From Bifidobacterium breve (GTDB lineage: Bacteria; Actinomycetota; Actinomycetes; Nanopelagicales; Nanopelagicaceae), in assembly GCA_945889195.1 (NCBI GenBank), contig CAMDBB010000001.1:186001-250000 (forward strand): 64,000 nt of DNA, written 5' to 3'. This document shows positions 47,711-59,395 of the stretch, piece after piece. A program made the translations under genes and the position numbers. Positions within the stretch are counted from its first letter, which is position 1; every line of letters starts with the position of its first letter. The notes beneath the pieces were generated by a model. It saw only the letters and a program-made list of their open reading frames with translations. It was not told where the DNA came from and did no database searches.

Positions 47711-49396
47711 CTATACCTCTACTACTACCGGCACAATCATCGGACGTCGACGATGTTTCTGTCCGACCCAACTTCCAATGGTGCGACGCACAACTTGTGA
47801 AAGCTGATGTGTGCCATTGACGCCTTCTGCAACAGCGCTAGTTAACGCGCGTTCTATCTGCCCGCGCACCTCATCAAAGAGCGCTTCATCTTCATTAAAT
47901 CCACGTGCATGAATATCTGGGCCTGCCACAATTTTTCCAGTCTGCGATTCGATAACCACAATGACTGAGATAAATCCTTCTTCACCAAGGATGCGGCGAT
48001 CTTTCAGAGATGACTCAGTGATGTCGCCGATGCTATGGCCATCAACATAGACAAATCCACAAGGAACTGCGCCCACTACTTCAGCGACGTGATCGACCAG
48101 ATCTACAACAATTCCATTTTCGATAATGAATGCATTCTCACGAGGAACGCCTGCTTGAATAGCAATCTCAGCATTTGCTTTGAGATGGCGCCATTCGCCA
48201 TGAACCGGAAGAACATACTTAGGCTTAACGATGTTGTAGCAGTAGAGAAGTTCGCCAGCTGCAGCATGTCCAGATACATGTACTAGCGCATTGGCCTTAT
48301 GTACAACCTTGGCGCCAAAGCGAGTCAACTCATTGATAATGCGATAGACCGAATTTTCATTACCGGGAATAAGAGAGGAGGCCAGAATTACTGTGTCACC
48401 ATCTCCAACGCGAATCTGGTGGTCGCCATTTGCCATACGCGAGAGCGCTGCCATCGGTTCACCTTGTGACCCTGTACAGATAAGGACAACTCGATCGTCA
48501 TAGCTATCGAGTTCGCGAGCATCGAAGAGAATTCCTGAAGGCACAGTCAGATAACCCATATCTTCTGCAATCTTCATATTGCGAATCATCGAGCGGCCAA
48601 TAAATGCAACGCGACGCCCATGCAACGCGGCGGTATCAATCACTTGCTGAACACGGTGCACGTGGGATGAGAATGAAGCGACAATCACTCGACGCTGCGT
48701 TGATGCGATGACCCGATTGAGCGCCGGCATGATTTCACGTTCTGCCGGAGTAAAACCCGGAATATCAGCGTTGGTTGAATCCACCAAGAAGAGATCAACG
48801 CCTTCATCCCCCAAGCGCGCAAAGGTGCGCAAGTCAGTGATGCGTCCATCAAGTGGCAGTTGATCCATCTTAAAGTCGCCCGTATGGAGAACAGTGCCTG
48901 CGCGAGTGTGGACTGCAACTGCAAGCGCATCTGGAATGGAGTGATTGACTGCAATGAATTCGAGTTCAAAGGGTCCGACATCTTCACGATTACCTTCGCG
49001 GACTTCGTGAGTCAGCGGTGAGATTCGGTGTTCTTTACATTTTGCTGAAATCAGGGCAATAGTTAAGGCAGACCCATAGATTGGAATATCTCCACGTTCG
49101 CGCAGTAAGTATGGGATTGCACCGATATGGTCTTCGTGGCCATGTGTCAGGAATATTCCAACAACATCGCTCAGGCGATCTCGGATATAGCTAAAGTCAG
49201 GAAGGATGAGATCAATTCCAGGTTGATTATCTTCTGGAAAGAGAACTCCGCAGTCGATGATAAGTAGCTTGCCCTGCATCTCATAGACGGTCATATTGCG
49301 ACCAATTTCAGAGATGCCACCGAGCGCCACAATACGAAGACCGCCATCAACTAACTTCGATGGAATCCCTAAATTGGGGTGAGGATGCTGTGTCAT
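47711..49396 (-). CDS. rnj: Ribonuclease J
   Basis: 561 residues. Metallo-beta-lactamase core with the zinc motif HGHEDH at residues 85-90, HTGDFKMD, the beta-CASP domain ([25 protein letters not shown]) and [12 protein letters not shown]. 5'-3' exonuclease and endonuclease for RNA maturation. The ATG overlaps the dapA stop as TAATG. rnj next to dapA is conserved in actinobacteria. Confidence 0.95.
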   Translation of the reverse strand: MTQHPHPNLGIPSKLVDGGLRIVALGGISEIGRNMTVYEMQGKLLIIDCGVLFPEDNQPGIDLILPDFSYIRDRLSDVVGIFLTHGHEDHIGAIPYLLRERGDIPIYGSALTIALISAKCKEHRISPLTHEVREGNREDVGPFELEFIAVNHSIPDALAVAVHTRAGTVLHTGDFKMDQLPLDGRITDLRTFARLGDEGVDLFLVDSTNADIPGFTPAEREIMPALNRVIASTQRRVIVASFSSHVHRVQQVIDTAALHGRRVAFIGRSMIRNMKIAEDMGYLTVPSGILFDARELDSYDDRVVLICTGSQGEPMAALSRMANGDHQIRVGDGDTVILASSLIPGNENSVYRIINELTRFGAKVVHKANALVHVSGHAAAGELLYCYNIVKPKYVLPVHGEWRHLKANAEIAIQAGVPRENAFIIENGIVVDLVDHVAEVVGAVPCGFVYVDGHSIGDITESSLKDRRILGEEGFISVIVVIESQTGKIVAGPDIHARGFNEDEALFDEVRGQIERALTSAVAEGVNGTHQLSQVVRRTIGSWVGQKHRRRPMIVPVVVEV

Positions 49397-50292
49397 TACT
49401 TTTTGAGAGTGACGCCACCAGCGCTGAGATCTTTACGCAGTTGCTCGATCTGTTCGGCTGTTGCATCAACGAGTGGCAGACGAGTTGTGCCTCCGGGTAG
49501 CCCCATGAGGTTCATCGCTGCCTTGGTCAAGATTGCACCTTGTGTGCGGAATGTTCCGGTGAAGACCGGAAGGAGCTTTTGGTGAATTTCAAGTGCACGA
49601 GCGCTATCGCCTGCAAACCAAGCGTTGAGCATCTCTTTGAGTTCACGACCCACTGTGTGGCCGCAGACTGAGACAAAGCCAACTGCTCCAACAGATAGGA
49701 ATGGCAAGTTAAGGATGTCATCTCCTGAATAGACAGGAATTCCGCATCGCTTAATGACCCAAGAAGTAGCTGCGATATTTCCTTTGGCATCTTTGAGGGC
49801 GACAATATTGTCGACGCTTTCAAAGAGTTTGACGATGGTGTCTGACTCGATCTCAACGCCGGTGCGACCTGGGATGTCGTACATCATTATTGGAAGATCT
49901 GTAGCGGCAGCAACGGCGCGGAAGTGCGCTTCGATTCCAGCTTGTGGTGGCTTGTTGTAATACGGAGTAACAATCAAGATTCCATCAGCGCCAGCATCCT
50001 GAGAACGCTTGGCCTGTTCAACAGTATATGAAGTTTCGTTATCGCCAGCGCCGGAGAGAACCTGCACCTTGCTTCCGACAACGCTCTTTACAACCTTGAT
50101 GATCTCAAGTTTTTCAGAGGATTTAGTTGTTGGAGCTTCGCCGGTTGTTCCATTGACTGCAATACCGTCGTGGCCGGTATCTACTAAATGTTGTGCGAGC
50201 TTTGCAACGCCATCCCAATCGATTGCCCCATCTTTATCAAAGGGGGTCACCATCGCGGTGATCAACTGTCCGAAGGGAGCGTGCGTACTCAT
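49396..50292 (-). CDS. dapA: 4-hydroxy-tetrahydrodipicolinate synthase
   Basis: 298 residues. First committed step toward diaminopimelate and lysine. TIM barrel with AVNGTTGEAPT, VTPYYNKPPQAG, YDIPGRTGV and the Schiff-base lysine in ALKDAKGN. Overlaps rnj by one base; 16 bp after thyX. Confidence 0.97.
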   Translation of the reverse strand: MSTHAPFGQLITAMVTPFDKDGAIDWDGVAKLAQHLVDTGHDGIAVNGTTGEAPTTKSSEKLEIIKVVKSVVGSKVQVLSGAGDNETSYTVEQAKRSQDAGADGILIVTPYYNKPPQAGIEAHFRAVAAATDLPIMMYDIPGRTGVEIESDTIVKLFESVDNIVALKDAKGNIAATSWVIKRCGIPVYSGDDILNLPFLSVGAVGFVSVCGHTVGRELKEMLNAWFAGDSARALEIHQKLLPVFTGTFRTQGAILTKAAMNLMGLPGGTTRLPLVDATAEQIEQLRKDLSAGGVTLKK

Positions 50293-50308
50293 TTGGCCAT
50301 CTTATCGC

Positions 50309-51028
50309 TTAAGGCGCGATACGACCAGATTTTTCAAATGCTCCGTATGTAAGAGGCATCAATTTTGCGAATTCGGCTTCCATCTTTTCGGCCACCATCT
50401 CAATTTCTCGCTGTGGGTAGCTAGGAAAGTGTGAACCTTCGCGTGCGGTGCGAAGCGAGAGGAAGTTCATGAGTGCACGCGCGTTCATGGTGACATACAT
50501 CGATGAATAAGTTGCAACCGGTAGAACTGCGCGCGCAACTTCGCGGGCAACTCCTGCATCCAACATTTTCTGGTATGAATCGTAGGCAATCAGATAGGCA
50601 TCTTTCATTGCCTTGACGGTTACTTCATATTGTTCAGGTGTGCCATCGACAAAGGTATATGCACCAGTCTTGCCGACCTGAACCAACTTACGTTCTTTCG
50701 ATGGAACATAGAAAACCGGCTTGAGTTCGCGATAGCGACCAGATTCTTCATTGTAAGAAGCGATGCGATGGCGCATAAATTCACGGAAGACAAAGATTGG
50801 CGCCGAGATAAAGAAGGTCATCGAAGTGTGCTCGAAGGGAGAGCCATGTCGCTCGCGCGCTAAGTAATTGATCAGTCCTGCAGAACGCGCTGGATCTTCA
50901 CCGATCTCATCTAGCGATAGTTCGCCCGCTGTAGATACGCGCGCTGCCCAAATGACATCAGCATCGCTCGCACTTGATTTGATGAGTTCTACAGAGACAT
51001 CGTCTCTAAAAATTACGGTCTCAGACAT
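50309..51028 (-). CDS. thyX: Flavin-dependent thymidylate synthase
   Basis: 239 residues. ThyX signature RHRxxSxNxxSxR is exact in RHRIASYNEESGR. Makes dTMP from dUMP with FAD and methylenetetrahydrofolate. No thyA is in the window. thyX-dapA-rnj is a conserved actinobacterial order. Divergent from azlC across 60 bp. Confidence 0.97.
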   Translation of the reverse strand: MSETVIFRDDVSVELIKSSASDADVIWAARVSTAGELSLDEIGEDPARSAGLINYLARERHGSPFEHTSMTFFISAPIFVFREFMRHRIASYNEESGRYRELKPVFYVPSKERKLVQVGKTGAYTFVDGTPEQYEVTVKAMKDAYLIAYDSYQKMLDAGVAREVARAVLPVATYSSMYVTMNARALMNFLSLRTAREGSHFPSYPQREIEMVAEKMEAEFAKLMPLTYGAFEKSGRIAP

Positions 51029-51088
51029 GTCCGCACCTTATCTATCAACCCCCCTCCACCTGATGGATATCTAGGGCACAATTGCCGC

Positions 51089-51757
51089 GTGTCATCAGTG
51101 AACCGCGCCACCGTAACGACGAGTCTGAGCGTCTCCTTCACTGTTGGGCTCTATGGAACCGCTTTTGGGGCAGCTGGAGTCGCAGCCGGATTCTCAATTC
51201 TGCAAACCTGCCTTCTCTCACTTCTAACTTTTTCAGGCGCATCACAATTTGCAGTAGTTGGCGTTCTCGGGGCAGGAGGAAGTGCAATCTCAGGAATTGC
51301 AACCGCTTCACTCCTTGGAATTCGTAACGGTCTCTATGGGCTGCGAATGGCACCGATTTTAAAAGTTCGCGGTGTGAAGAGAGTTGTTGCAGCGCAGATA
51401 ACAATTGATGAATCAACGGGGGTTGCAATCGGACAAGAAGATCTTGGCTCAGGTGCAATGAAACATGGTTTCTGGCTCACCGGCTTTGGAGTCTACTTCT
51501 TCTGGAATCTTTTCACCTTGGCAGGCGCCCTCGGCGCACAAGCGATGGGTGATCCATCTGCATGGGGCCTTGATGCTGCAGTTCCTGCTGCATTTCTTGG
51601 ACTTGTCTGGCCTCGTCTTCACGGAAACTTTGAGCGAGCTCTAGCAGTCTCTGCAGTACTTCTTTCGCTTGCGCTGACACCTTTTGTCGCTGCTGGTATT
51701 CCGATTATCGCTACTGCGCTCTTAGCTGTGGCTTTTGGTTGGAAGGTGCGCCGATGA
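51089..51757 (+). CDS. azlC: AzlC-family branched-chain amino acid export permease
   Basis: 222 residues with about five to seven hydrophobic segments, AzlC family large subunit (FTVGLYGTAFGAAGVAAGFS, LLTFSGASQFAVVG). Works with the small AzlD partner in exporting branched-chain amino acids or analogues. GTG start with no clear ribosome binding site, perhaps leaderless. Overlaps azlD by 4 bp. Confidence 0.9.
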   Translation: MSSVNRATVTTSLSVSFTVGLYGTAFGAAGVAAGFSILQTCLLSLLTFSGASQFAVVGVLGAGGSAISGIATASLLGIRNGLYGLRMAPILKVRGVKRVVAAQITIDESTGVAIGQEDLGSGAMKHGFWLTGFGVYFFWNLFTLAGALGAQAMGDPSAWGLDAAVPAAFLGLVWPRLHGNFERALAVSAVLLSLALTPFVAAGIPIIATALLAVAFGWKVRR

Positions 51758-52062
51758 CAACTATCTGGGTAGCGGTAATCGGCACCAGCCTAATTGCATT
51801 TGGATTGAAGTACCTTGGCCACAGCGTTCCGGAAAAGTATCTGAAGAACGAGCGGGTGCTGCGAATCAATACCTTGATTCCGATTGTTCTCTTGAGCGCT
51901 CTCGTTGGAGTGCAGACCGTTGCAGATAAATCTAAGTTAGTTATTGACCAACGGTTGGCAGGTGTAATCGTTGCCTGTATCGCACTTGCACTCAAGGCGC
52001 CGTACTTTGTCGTAGTTATCTCCGCAGCGCTGACATCGGCTGCAATTTACAACTTTGGTTAG
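51754..52062 (+). CDS. azlD: AzlD-family small permease subunit
   Basis: 102 residues from the ATG at 51754, which overlaps the azlC stop as ATGA. Three or four hydrophobic helices. Standard small partner of AzlC. Ends 9 bp before the convergent glutaredoxin-like gene. Confidence 0.88.
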   Translation: MTTIWVAVIGTSLIAFGLKYLGHSVPEKYLKNERVLRINTLIPIVLLSALVGVQTVADKSKLVIDQRLAGVIVACIALALKAPYFVVVISAALTSAAIYNFG

Positions 52063-52071
52063 TACGAAGAA

Positions 52072-52329
52072 TTAAATAATGCCGAGGGCAGAGAGCTTTG
52101 CCTTTAAATCATTATCTGATGGTTCAGTCAGATGAGTTCCATCTGAGAAGACAATAACGGGAATGGACTTCGCTCCCCCGTTGATCTCAATGACTTTTTC
52201 GGCGGCAGATAAATCAGCATCGACATCGATGTGGTTGACCTGAATATCTAGCTCTTTAAAGACGCGCTTTGAGCGACGACAATCTCCACACCAATCAGCG
52301 CCATACATAGTGATATCTGCTTGAGCCAT
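52072..52329 (-). CDS. Glutaredoxin-like / mycoredoxin-type redox protein
   Basis: 85 residues, thioredoxin fold with the redox motif WCGDC (Cys14, Cys17) and the cis-proline segment KSIPVIVF. Resembles mycoredoxin/NrdH-type proteins of actinobacteria, which reduce mycothiol mixed disulfides or ribonucleotide reductase. Which reductant it uses cannot be told. 12 bp downstream of dapB. Confidence 0.88.
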   Translation of the reverse strand: MAQADITMYGADWCGDCRRSKRVFKELDIQVNHIDVDADLSAAEKVIEINGGAKSIPVIVFSDGTHLTEPSDNDLKAKLSALGII

Positions 52330-52341
52330 GTGCGTATCCCC

Positions 52342-54353
<2,012 letters not shown>

Positions 54354-56555
54354 TTATTCAGCTGCTGGCGTTGTTCCATCTTCGAGAACCGGAACCAATG
54401 AGAGCTTGCCCTTTGGATCGATCTCACCGATTTCAACCTGAATCTTGTCGCCGACCTTCATGACATCTTCTAGGTTTTCAATGCGCTTGCCGCCGTGCAT
54501 CTTGCGAATCTGAGATACGTGGAGCAGGCCATCTTTACCTGGCATCAATGAAACAAATGCGCCGAATGTTGCAAGCTTTACGACAGTACCGAGGTAGCGC
54601 TCTCCAACTTCTGGCATCTGTGGGTTAGCAATTGCGTTGATCTGCGCGCGAGCTGCCTCAGCTGAAGGTCCATCGGTTGCACCGATATAGATGGTTCCAT
54701 CATCTTCAATTGAGATATCTGCGCCAGTTTCATCTTGAATCTGGTTGATGATCTTGCCCTTAGGGCCGATGACTGCACCAATCTGATCTACTGGAATCTT
54801 TACAGAGATGATGCGAGGAGCGTATTGGCTCATCTCATCCGGTGTATCGATCGCTTCGTTCATGACATCGAGAATCGCAAGACGCGCTTCCTTTGCCTGG
54901 TGAAGAGCTCCAGCGAGAACTGATGCAGGAATGCCATCAAGCTTTGTATCAAGCTGCAAAGCGGTAATGAAATCCTTTGTACCTGCAACCTTAAAGTCCA
55001 TATCTCCAAATGCATCTTCTGCACCGAGGATATCTGTGAGAGCAACGTATTCAACCTTGCCATCGACATCATCTGAGATAAGGCCCATCGCAATACCTGC
55101 AACAGGAGCCTTAAGTGGGACACCTGCCTGAAGCATTGAGAGCGTTGAAGCACAGACAGAACCCATTGATGTTGATCCATTGGAACCGAGAGCTTCAGAG
55201 ACCTGACGGATTGCGTAAGGGAACTCTTCGCGAGTTGGGAGTACTGGAATAAGTGCACGTTCTGCAAGAGCACCGTGGCCGATTTCGCGACGCTTTGGTG
55301 TACCTACACGACCGGTTTCACCAGTTGAATATGGTGGGAAGTTGTAGTTGTGCATGTAGCGCTTTGATGTTTCAGGGCTCATGGTGTCGAGCTGCTGCTC
55401 CATCTTGAGCATATTAAGAGTTGTTACTCCAAGAATCTGTGTCTCGCCACGTTCGAAGATCGCTGAACCGTGAACGCGAGGAATGACCTCAACTTCGGCA
55501 GAGAGCGCACGAATGTCGCGAAGTCCGCGACCATCGATACGAATCTTGTCGCGAAGTACGCGCTGGCGTACAAGCTTCTTTGTAAGTGAACGGAACGCTG
55601 CAGGAACTTCCTTTTCGCGGCCTTCGAAGGCTGCTGTTACTGATTCCTTTGTTGCAGCTGAGATCTCATCGATCTTTGTTTCGCGCTCTTGCTTACCTGA
55701 GATTGTCAGCGCCTTTGCAAGGCTATCTTTTGCAGCCTTTTCAACAGCTGCAAATACATCATCTTGGTAATCCAAGAAGACTGGGAAATCTGCAGTTGGC
55801 TTTGCAGCAACTGCTGCAAGCTTTGACTGCGCTTCGCAGAGAATACGAATAAATGGCTTAGCCGCATCAAGTCCCTGTGAAACGATCTCTTCTGTAGGAG
55901 CCTTAGCGCCTTCAGCAACGAGACCAATTGTGCGAGTTGTTGCTTCTGCTTCAACCATCATGATTGCAACATCGTCAGCTGTTACGCGACCTGCTACGAC
56001 CATATCGAATACAGCGTTTTCAACCTGTGAATGGTTAGGGAATGCCACCCATTGACCATCGATAAGTGCAACGCGCACTCCACCAATTGGGCCAGAGAAT
56101 GGAAGACCAGCAAGCTGTGTTGACATAGATGCTGCGTTAATTGCGATGACGTCATACATGTGGTCTGGATCCAGAGCCATCACTGTTACGACGATCTGAA
56201 CTTCGTTACGAAGTCCCTTGATAAATGATGGACGCAACGGGCGGTCAATCAGACGGCAGGTAAGGATTGCCTCTTCTGAAGGACGACCTTCGCGACGGAA
56301 GAATGAGCCAGGGATCTTGCCGATGGCATACATCTTCTCTTCTACATCCACTGTGAGTGGGAAGAAGTCGAATTGATCCTTAGGTGTCTTTGATGCTGTT
56401 GTTGCTGAGAAGATCATTGTTTGATCATCTAGATAAACAGCTGCAGCTCCTGCTGCTTGCTTAGCGAGGCGTCCTGTTTCGAACTTAATCTCGCGCTTTC
56501 CGAACTTTCCGTTATCGATAACGGCTACTGCTGTCTTTACGTCTTGACCCTCCAT
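54354..56555 (-). CDS. pnp: Polyribonucleotide nucleotidyltransferase (PNPase)
   Basis: 733 residues. Two RNase PH cores ([39 protein letters not shown]), then a KH domain ([14 protein letters not shown], about 600-660) and an S1 domain (GLLHVSQI) at the C-terminus. Phosphorolytic 3'-5' RNA decay; in actinobacteria it can also synthesise 3' tails. AAAGGAGGA just before the ATG. A structured leader precedes it. Confidence 0.97.
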   Translation of the reverse strand: MEGQDVKTAVAVIDNGKFGKREIKFETGRLAKQAAGAAAVYLDDQTMIFSATTASKTPKDQFDFFPLTVDVEEKMYAIGKIPGSFFRREGRPSEEAILTCRLIDRPLRPSFIKGLRNEVQIVVTVMALDPDHMYDVIAINAASMSTQLAGLPFSGPIGGVRVALIDGQWVAFPNHSQVENAVFDMVVAGRVTADDVAIMMVEAEATTRTIGLVAEGAKAPTEEIVSQGLDAAKPFIRILCEAQSKLAAVAAKPTADFPVFLDYQDDVFAAVEKAAKDSLAKALTISGKQERETKIDEISAATKESVTAAFEGREKEVPAAFRSLTKKLVRQRVLRDKIRIDGRGLRDIRALSAEVEVIPRVHGSAIFERGETQILGVTTLNMLKMEQQLDTMSPETSKRYMHNYNFPPYSTGETGRVGTPKRREIGHGALAERALIPVLPTREEFPYAIRQVSEALGSNGSTSMGSVCASTLSMLQAGVPLKAPVAGIAMGLISDDVDGKVEYVALTDILGAEDAFGDMDFKVAGTKDFITALQLDTKLDGIPASVLAGALHQAKEARLAILDVMNEAIDTPDEMSQYAPRIISVKIPVDQIGAVIGPKGKIINQIQDETGADISIEDDGTIYIGATDGPSAEAARAQINAIANPQMPEVGERYLGTVVKLATFGAFVSLMPGKDGLLHVSQIRKMHGGKRIENLEDVMKVGDKIQVEIGEIDPKGKLSLVPVLEDGTTPAAE

Positions 56556-56583
56556 GGGTCCTCCTTTGATTCGTGTTTCAATT

Positions 56584-56608
56584 CCAAGGCACGATTAATC
56601 GACCTTGG
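56584..56608 (-). promoter_or_regulatory. Hairpin in the pnp leader, just upstream of the ribosome binding site
   Basis: CCAAGG (56584-56589) pairs with CCTTGG (56603-56608) and encloses the palindrome CGATTAATCG, giving a stem about 30 nt before the pnp start. In E. coli a pnp leader hairpin cleaved by RNase III lets PNPase repress its own mRNA; a similar loop is possible here. No sequence homology to that leader is claimed. Confidence 0.5.
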
Positions 56609-56642
56609 AGCGGTAACTACACGCGAGGCGAAACAAATGAAT

Positions 56643-56674
56643 CTTCGATCGAAGTTCACAGATGCTTACATCTG
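56643..56674 (-). repeat. Two further palindromes in the rpsO-pnp spacer
   Basis: CTTCGATCGAAG (56643-56654) is a perfect 12-bp palindrome, and CAGATG-CTTA-CATCTG (56659-56674) a perfect 6-bp hairpin. Together with the hairpin at 56584-56608 they fill most of the 165-bp rpsO-pnp spacer. Neither has a T-run, so read-through from rpsO into pnp with processing in between is plausible. Confidence 0.45.
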
Positions 56675-56720
56675 GAAACCACTACCGAGGACCATTAGTC
56701 CCCCGGCGTGTAATTTTAAA

Positions 56721-56990
56721 TTAGCGGCGAATACCGAGCTTTTCGATAATTGCGCGATAACGGCTGATATCTGTCTTTGCGAGGTACTGAAGAATTCGAC
56801 GACGCTGACCTACGAGCAACAAGAGACCACGACGGTTGTGGTGGTCATGCGGGTTGGTCTGTAGGTGAGTTGTAATGTCTTCGATGCGACGTGACAATAA
56901 AGCGACCTGAGCTTCAGGGCTTCCTGTATCAGTAGCTGATGATCCGTACTTTGCAATGATTTCTTTCTTTACTTCTGGTGTTAACGCCAT
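56721..56990 (-). CDS. rpsO: 30S ribosomal protein S15
   Basis: 89 residues from the ATG at 56990 ([16 protein letters not shown]), the exact S15 length; an ATG two codons upstream is also in frame. [18 protein letters not shown] and [18 protein letters not shown] are diagnostic. The rpsO-pnp order is near-universal. The 140-bp upstream spacer contains weak stem candidates (CCCG/CGGG) that could be an S15 autoregulatory site; unproven. Confidence 0.97.
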   Translation of the reverse strand: MALTPEVKKEIIAKYGSSATDTGSPEAQVALLSRRIEDITTHLQTNPHDHHNRRGLLLLVGQRRRILQYLAKTDISRYRAIIEKLGIRR

Positions 56991-57132
56991 TTTCATTTCT
57001 CATTTCTTGTGACTAATCACAGTTACTGTTCAAGAGGCTTCCCGGTTTGATTCACGGGAAATCACTTTCTCGTTGGACAGGCTGAAGTTTACCTGTGGGG
57101 TGTAGATAAGTGAAATTGAGCCCGAAGTAAGG

Positions 57133-58020
57133 CTATTTTTCAGTTAATTCGCGGGCTTGGTCACAATCTCTCTTCATCTGGACCAAGAGCTCTTCAAGGC
57201 TTTCGAATTTCAGCGTCGGGCGCAGGTACCAACCAAATTCAATCGATGCGTTCTTGTCATAGAGATCTAAGCCTTCTTGATCGAGAGCATATGCCTCTAC
57301 TTGGCGACCGCGCTCTCCTTCAAATGTGGGATTTGTTCCTATCGAGATAGCAGCGGGCCAGAAGTTAATTCCAACGGTAAGCCAACCGGCATACACGCCA
57401 TCGGCAGGAATTGTCTGTCCCTCAATCTTTCCAAGATTTGCAGTGGGGTAACCGATTTCGCGGCCTCGCTTTTCGCCATGCACAACAACGCCATCGAGGC
57501 GATGTGGACGAGATAAGAGTTCGCGAGCTAATTCAACTTTTCCTTCAACAACAAGGGCGCGAATACGTGATGAAGAGATGACTTCTGTATCTGCCTTCAA
57601 CTCTTGCACATCAACTGTGAAGTTATGTTCTTGTCCTGACTTGATAAGCGATTCGATATTTCCTGCAGCTTTATGGCCATAAGTAAAGTTCTTGCCAACA
57701 ATGACTGTGCTTGCGTGCAACTGTCCGACGAGCACGGATGTCACAAAGTCTGCTGGCGACATCGCCGCAAACTTCTCATTAAATTTAAGTACCGCCACCT
57801 GATCAGCGTTATGAATCTTGAGTAACTCAACACGATCTGCCAGCGTAGTCAGCGCCGTCGGCACCTTACTTGGCGCAAAGATTGTTGTTGGATGTGGATC
57901 AAAGGTCAGAGCGATAATCGAGCGGCCTGCAGCAATCTCTTTGGCGCGGTTGAGCAGAACCTGGTGTCCTTTATGGACACCATCAAAGGTTCCGATGACA
58001 ACGACGCTGGTAGAGCTCAT
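57133..58020 (-). CDS. ribF: Bifunctional riboflavin kinase / FAD synthetase
   Basis: 295 residues from the ATG at 58020 (MSSTSVVVIGTFDGVHKGH); a GTG six codons earlier is possible and would abut truB. Adenylyltransferase motif GTFDGVHKGHQ at the N-terminus, and kinase domain with RGREIGYPTANLG near residue 190. Converts riboflavin to FMN and FAD. Downstream of truB in the usual actinobacterial order. Confidence 0.95.
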   Translation of the reverse strand: MSSTSVVVIGTFDGVHKGHQVLLNRAKEIAAGRSIIALTFDPHPTTIFAPSKVPTALTTLADRVELLKIHNADQVAVLKFNEKFAAMSPADFVTSVLVGQLHASTVIVGKNFTYGHKAAGNIESLIKSGQEHNFTVDVQELKADTEVISSSRIRALVVEGKVELARELLSRPHRLDGVVVHGEKRGREIGYPTANLGKIEGQTIPADGVYAGWLTVGINFWPAAISIGTNPTFEGERGRQVEAYALDQEGLDLYDKNASIEFGWYLRPTLKFESLEELLVQMKRDCDQARELTEK

Positions 58021-58038
58021 AAGCAAATCTTGCCTCAC

Positions 58039-58914
58039 CTAGTTCGCAGCCGCAAAGACTGCGATGGGTTTGGCCTTATCTCCTTCATCTTTTAAGAGCG
58101 CGATGAGTCTATTATCTGGTGACATCGCAGCATTGATGACAGTATTTCCATTCTCTTTCAGTGGGCGACCAAATGAGAGCTCTCGCACTTCTTCGAGAGT
58201 TAATTCGCGAGGAGTGAAGGTGGTGCGCGCGACTTCAGCAAGATCTAAAGCTGTGAACTTCTGCGCTTTCAGGTCTTCAAAGGTAGTAGCGCCAATCTCT
58301 GTGAAACCGGCAACGCGAGTGCGGCGCAGAGCAGAGAGGTGTCCCCCAACGCCCAGTGCATCTCCGAGGTCGCGGGCAATAGCTCTGATAAATGTTCCGG
58401 CAGAGCAGGTGACTTCAATATCTACTTCAGTGGTCTTCTCATGATGGCGAATGGTGCGAATATCTAGTTGAGTAATGGTCACTTCACGCGAGGCTAATTC
58501 AAACTTCTCGCCAGCGCGTACTCGATCATAAGCGCGCTCTCCCCCGACTTTGACAGCTGAGACAGAAGATGGACGTTGGGCGATAGTGCCAATCATCTTC
58601 GAGACAATTTTCTCGATATCAGCATCAGATACCGCAGATGCATCAGCGGTTGAAATCACTTCACCCTCGCTGTCATCGGTGACTGTTGCAGCACCGAGAA
58701 CAACGGTTGCCTGATAAGACTTGTCGCCATCTGTGATGTATTGCAGCAAGCGAGTGCCATTGCCAAAACCGAGTACGAGTACGCCCGTAGCCATCGGATC
58801 TAAAGTTCCGGCATGTCCCACTTTGCGAGTGCCGAGCGCTTTGCGAGCCACAGCAACAACATCGTGGCTGGTCATTCCGCCAGCTTTATCGACTACTAGG
58901 AAGCCGTCGCTCAT
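58039..58914 (-). CDS. truB: tRNA pseudouridine(55) synthase
   Basis: 291 residues. Catalytic aspartate in [18 protein letters not shown], opening [15 protein letters not shown], and the RRTRVAGF segment. Makes pseudouridine 55 of the T loop. The start overlaps the rbfA stop by 4 bp. Intact. Confidence 0.97.
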   Translation of the reverse strand: MSDGFLVVDKAGGMTSHDVVAVARKALGTRKVGHAGTLDPMATGVLVLGFGNGTRLLQYITDGDKSYQATVVLGAATVTDDSEGEVISTADASAVSDADIEKIVSKMIGTIAQRPSSVSAVKVGGERAYDRVRAGEKFELASREVTITQLDIRTIRHHEKTTEVDIEVTCSAGTFIRAIARDLGDALGVGGHLSALRRTRVAGFTEIGATTFEDLKAQKFTALDLAEVARTTFTPRELTLEEVRELSFGRPLKENGNTVINAAMSPDNRLIALLKDEGDKAKPIAVFAAAN

Positions 58915-59375
58915 TCTTCGACGCTGCGATGAGCTTGGTCATGCGCATCAGATGAAATGACGCGTGGGACTTTGTAAGGATCTTCGACTACTGGCTTGGC
59001 ATTTTCGCGGGCCTTAGCGACCTCTGCATCGAGTGCATGCACTCGCTCAAGAAGTGAATCGAGCGCTCTGGCTGATTCAGGAAGTCCATCGAGAATGAAT
59101 TCAAGAGAAGGAGTAATGCGAGTACCGAGATCTTTACCTACTGCGCTACGCAGAACGCCTTTGGCAGATTCGAGGGCTGCCGCAGTTGCTGCGCGCTCAT
59201 CATCCCCGCCAAGGACTGTGTAGAAGATGGAAGCGCTCTGTAGATCACCAGAAACTCGCGCATCGGTAACAGTGACAAAGCCAAGACGAGGATCTTTAAT
59301 CTTCGTCTCAAGCAGCTGTGCCACTACTACCTTGATGCGGTCTGCAACCTTCTGGCTGCGATGTGAATTTGCCAC
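58911..59375 (-). CDS. rbfA: Ribosome-binding factor A
   Basis: 154 residues from the GTG at 59375 ([21 protein letters not shown]). The frame is open to 59483, but that part lies inside infB and has no homology to RbfA. KH-like fold with [18 protein letters not shown]. Cold-shock/30S maturation factor. 20 bp after infB and overlapping truB by 4 bp. A charged C-terminal tail of about 30 residues follows the core. Confidence 0.94.
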   Translation of the reverse strand: MANSHRSQKVADRIKVVVAQLLETKIKDPRLGFVTVTDARVSGDLQSASIFYTVLGGDDERAATAAALESAKGVLRSAVGKDLGTRITPSLEFILDGLPESARALDSLLERVHALDAEVAKARENAKPVVEDPYKVPRVISSDAHDQAHRSVEE

Positions 59376-59395
59376 GGTGATATCCGAAATCCGCG

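Noticed and set aside
57035-57060. CCCGGTTTGATTCACGGG resembles a tRNA T arm
   Set aside because: No acceptor stem, D arm or anticodon arm can be drawn around it; more likely part of the rpsO upstream region.
57105-57140. GAGCC...GGCTATTTTT terminator-like sequence
   Set aside because: Four-base stem, points along the plus strand where no gene ends, and overlaps the ribF stop region.
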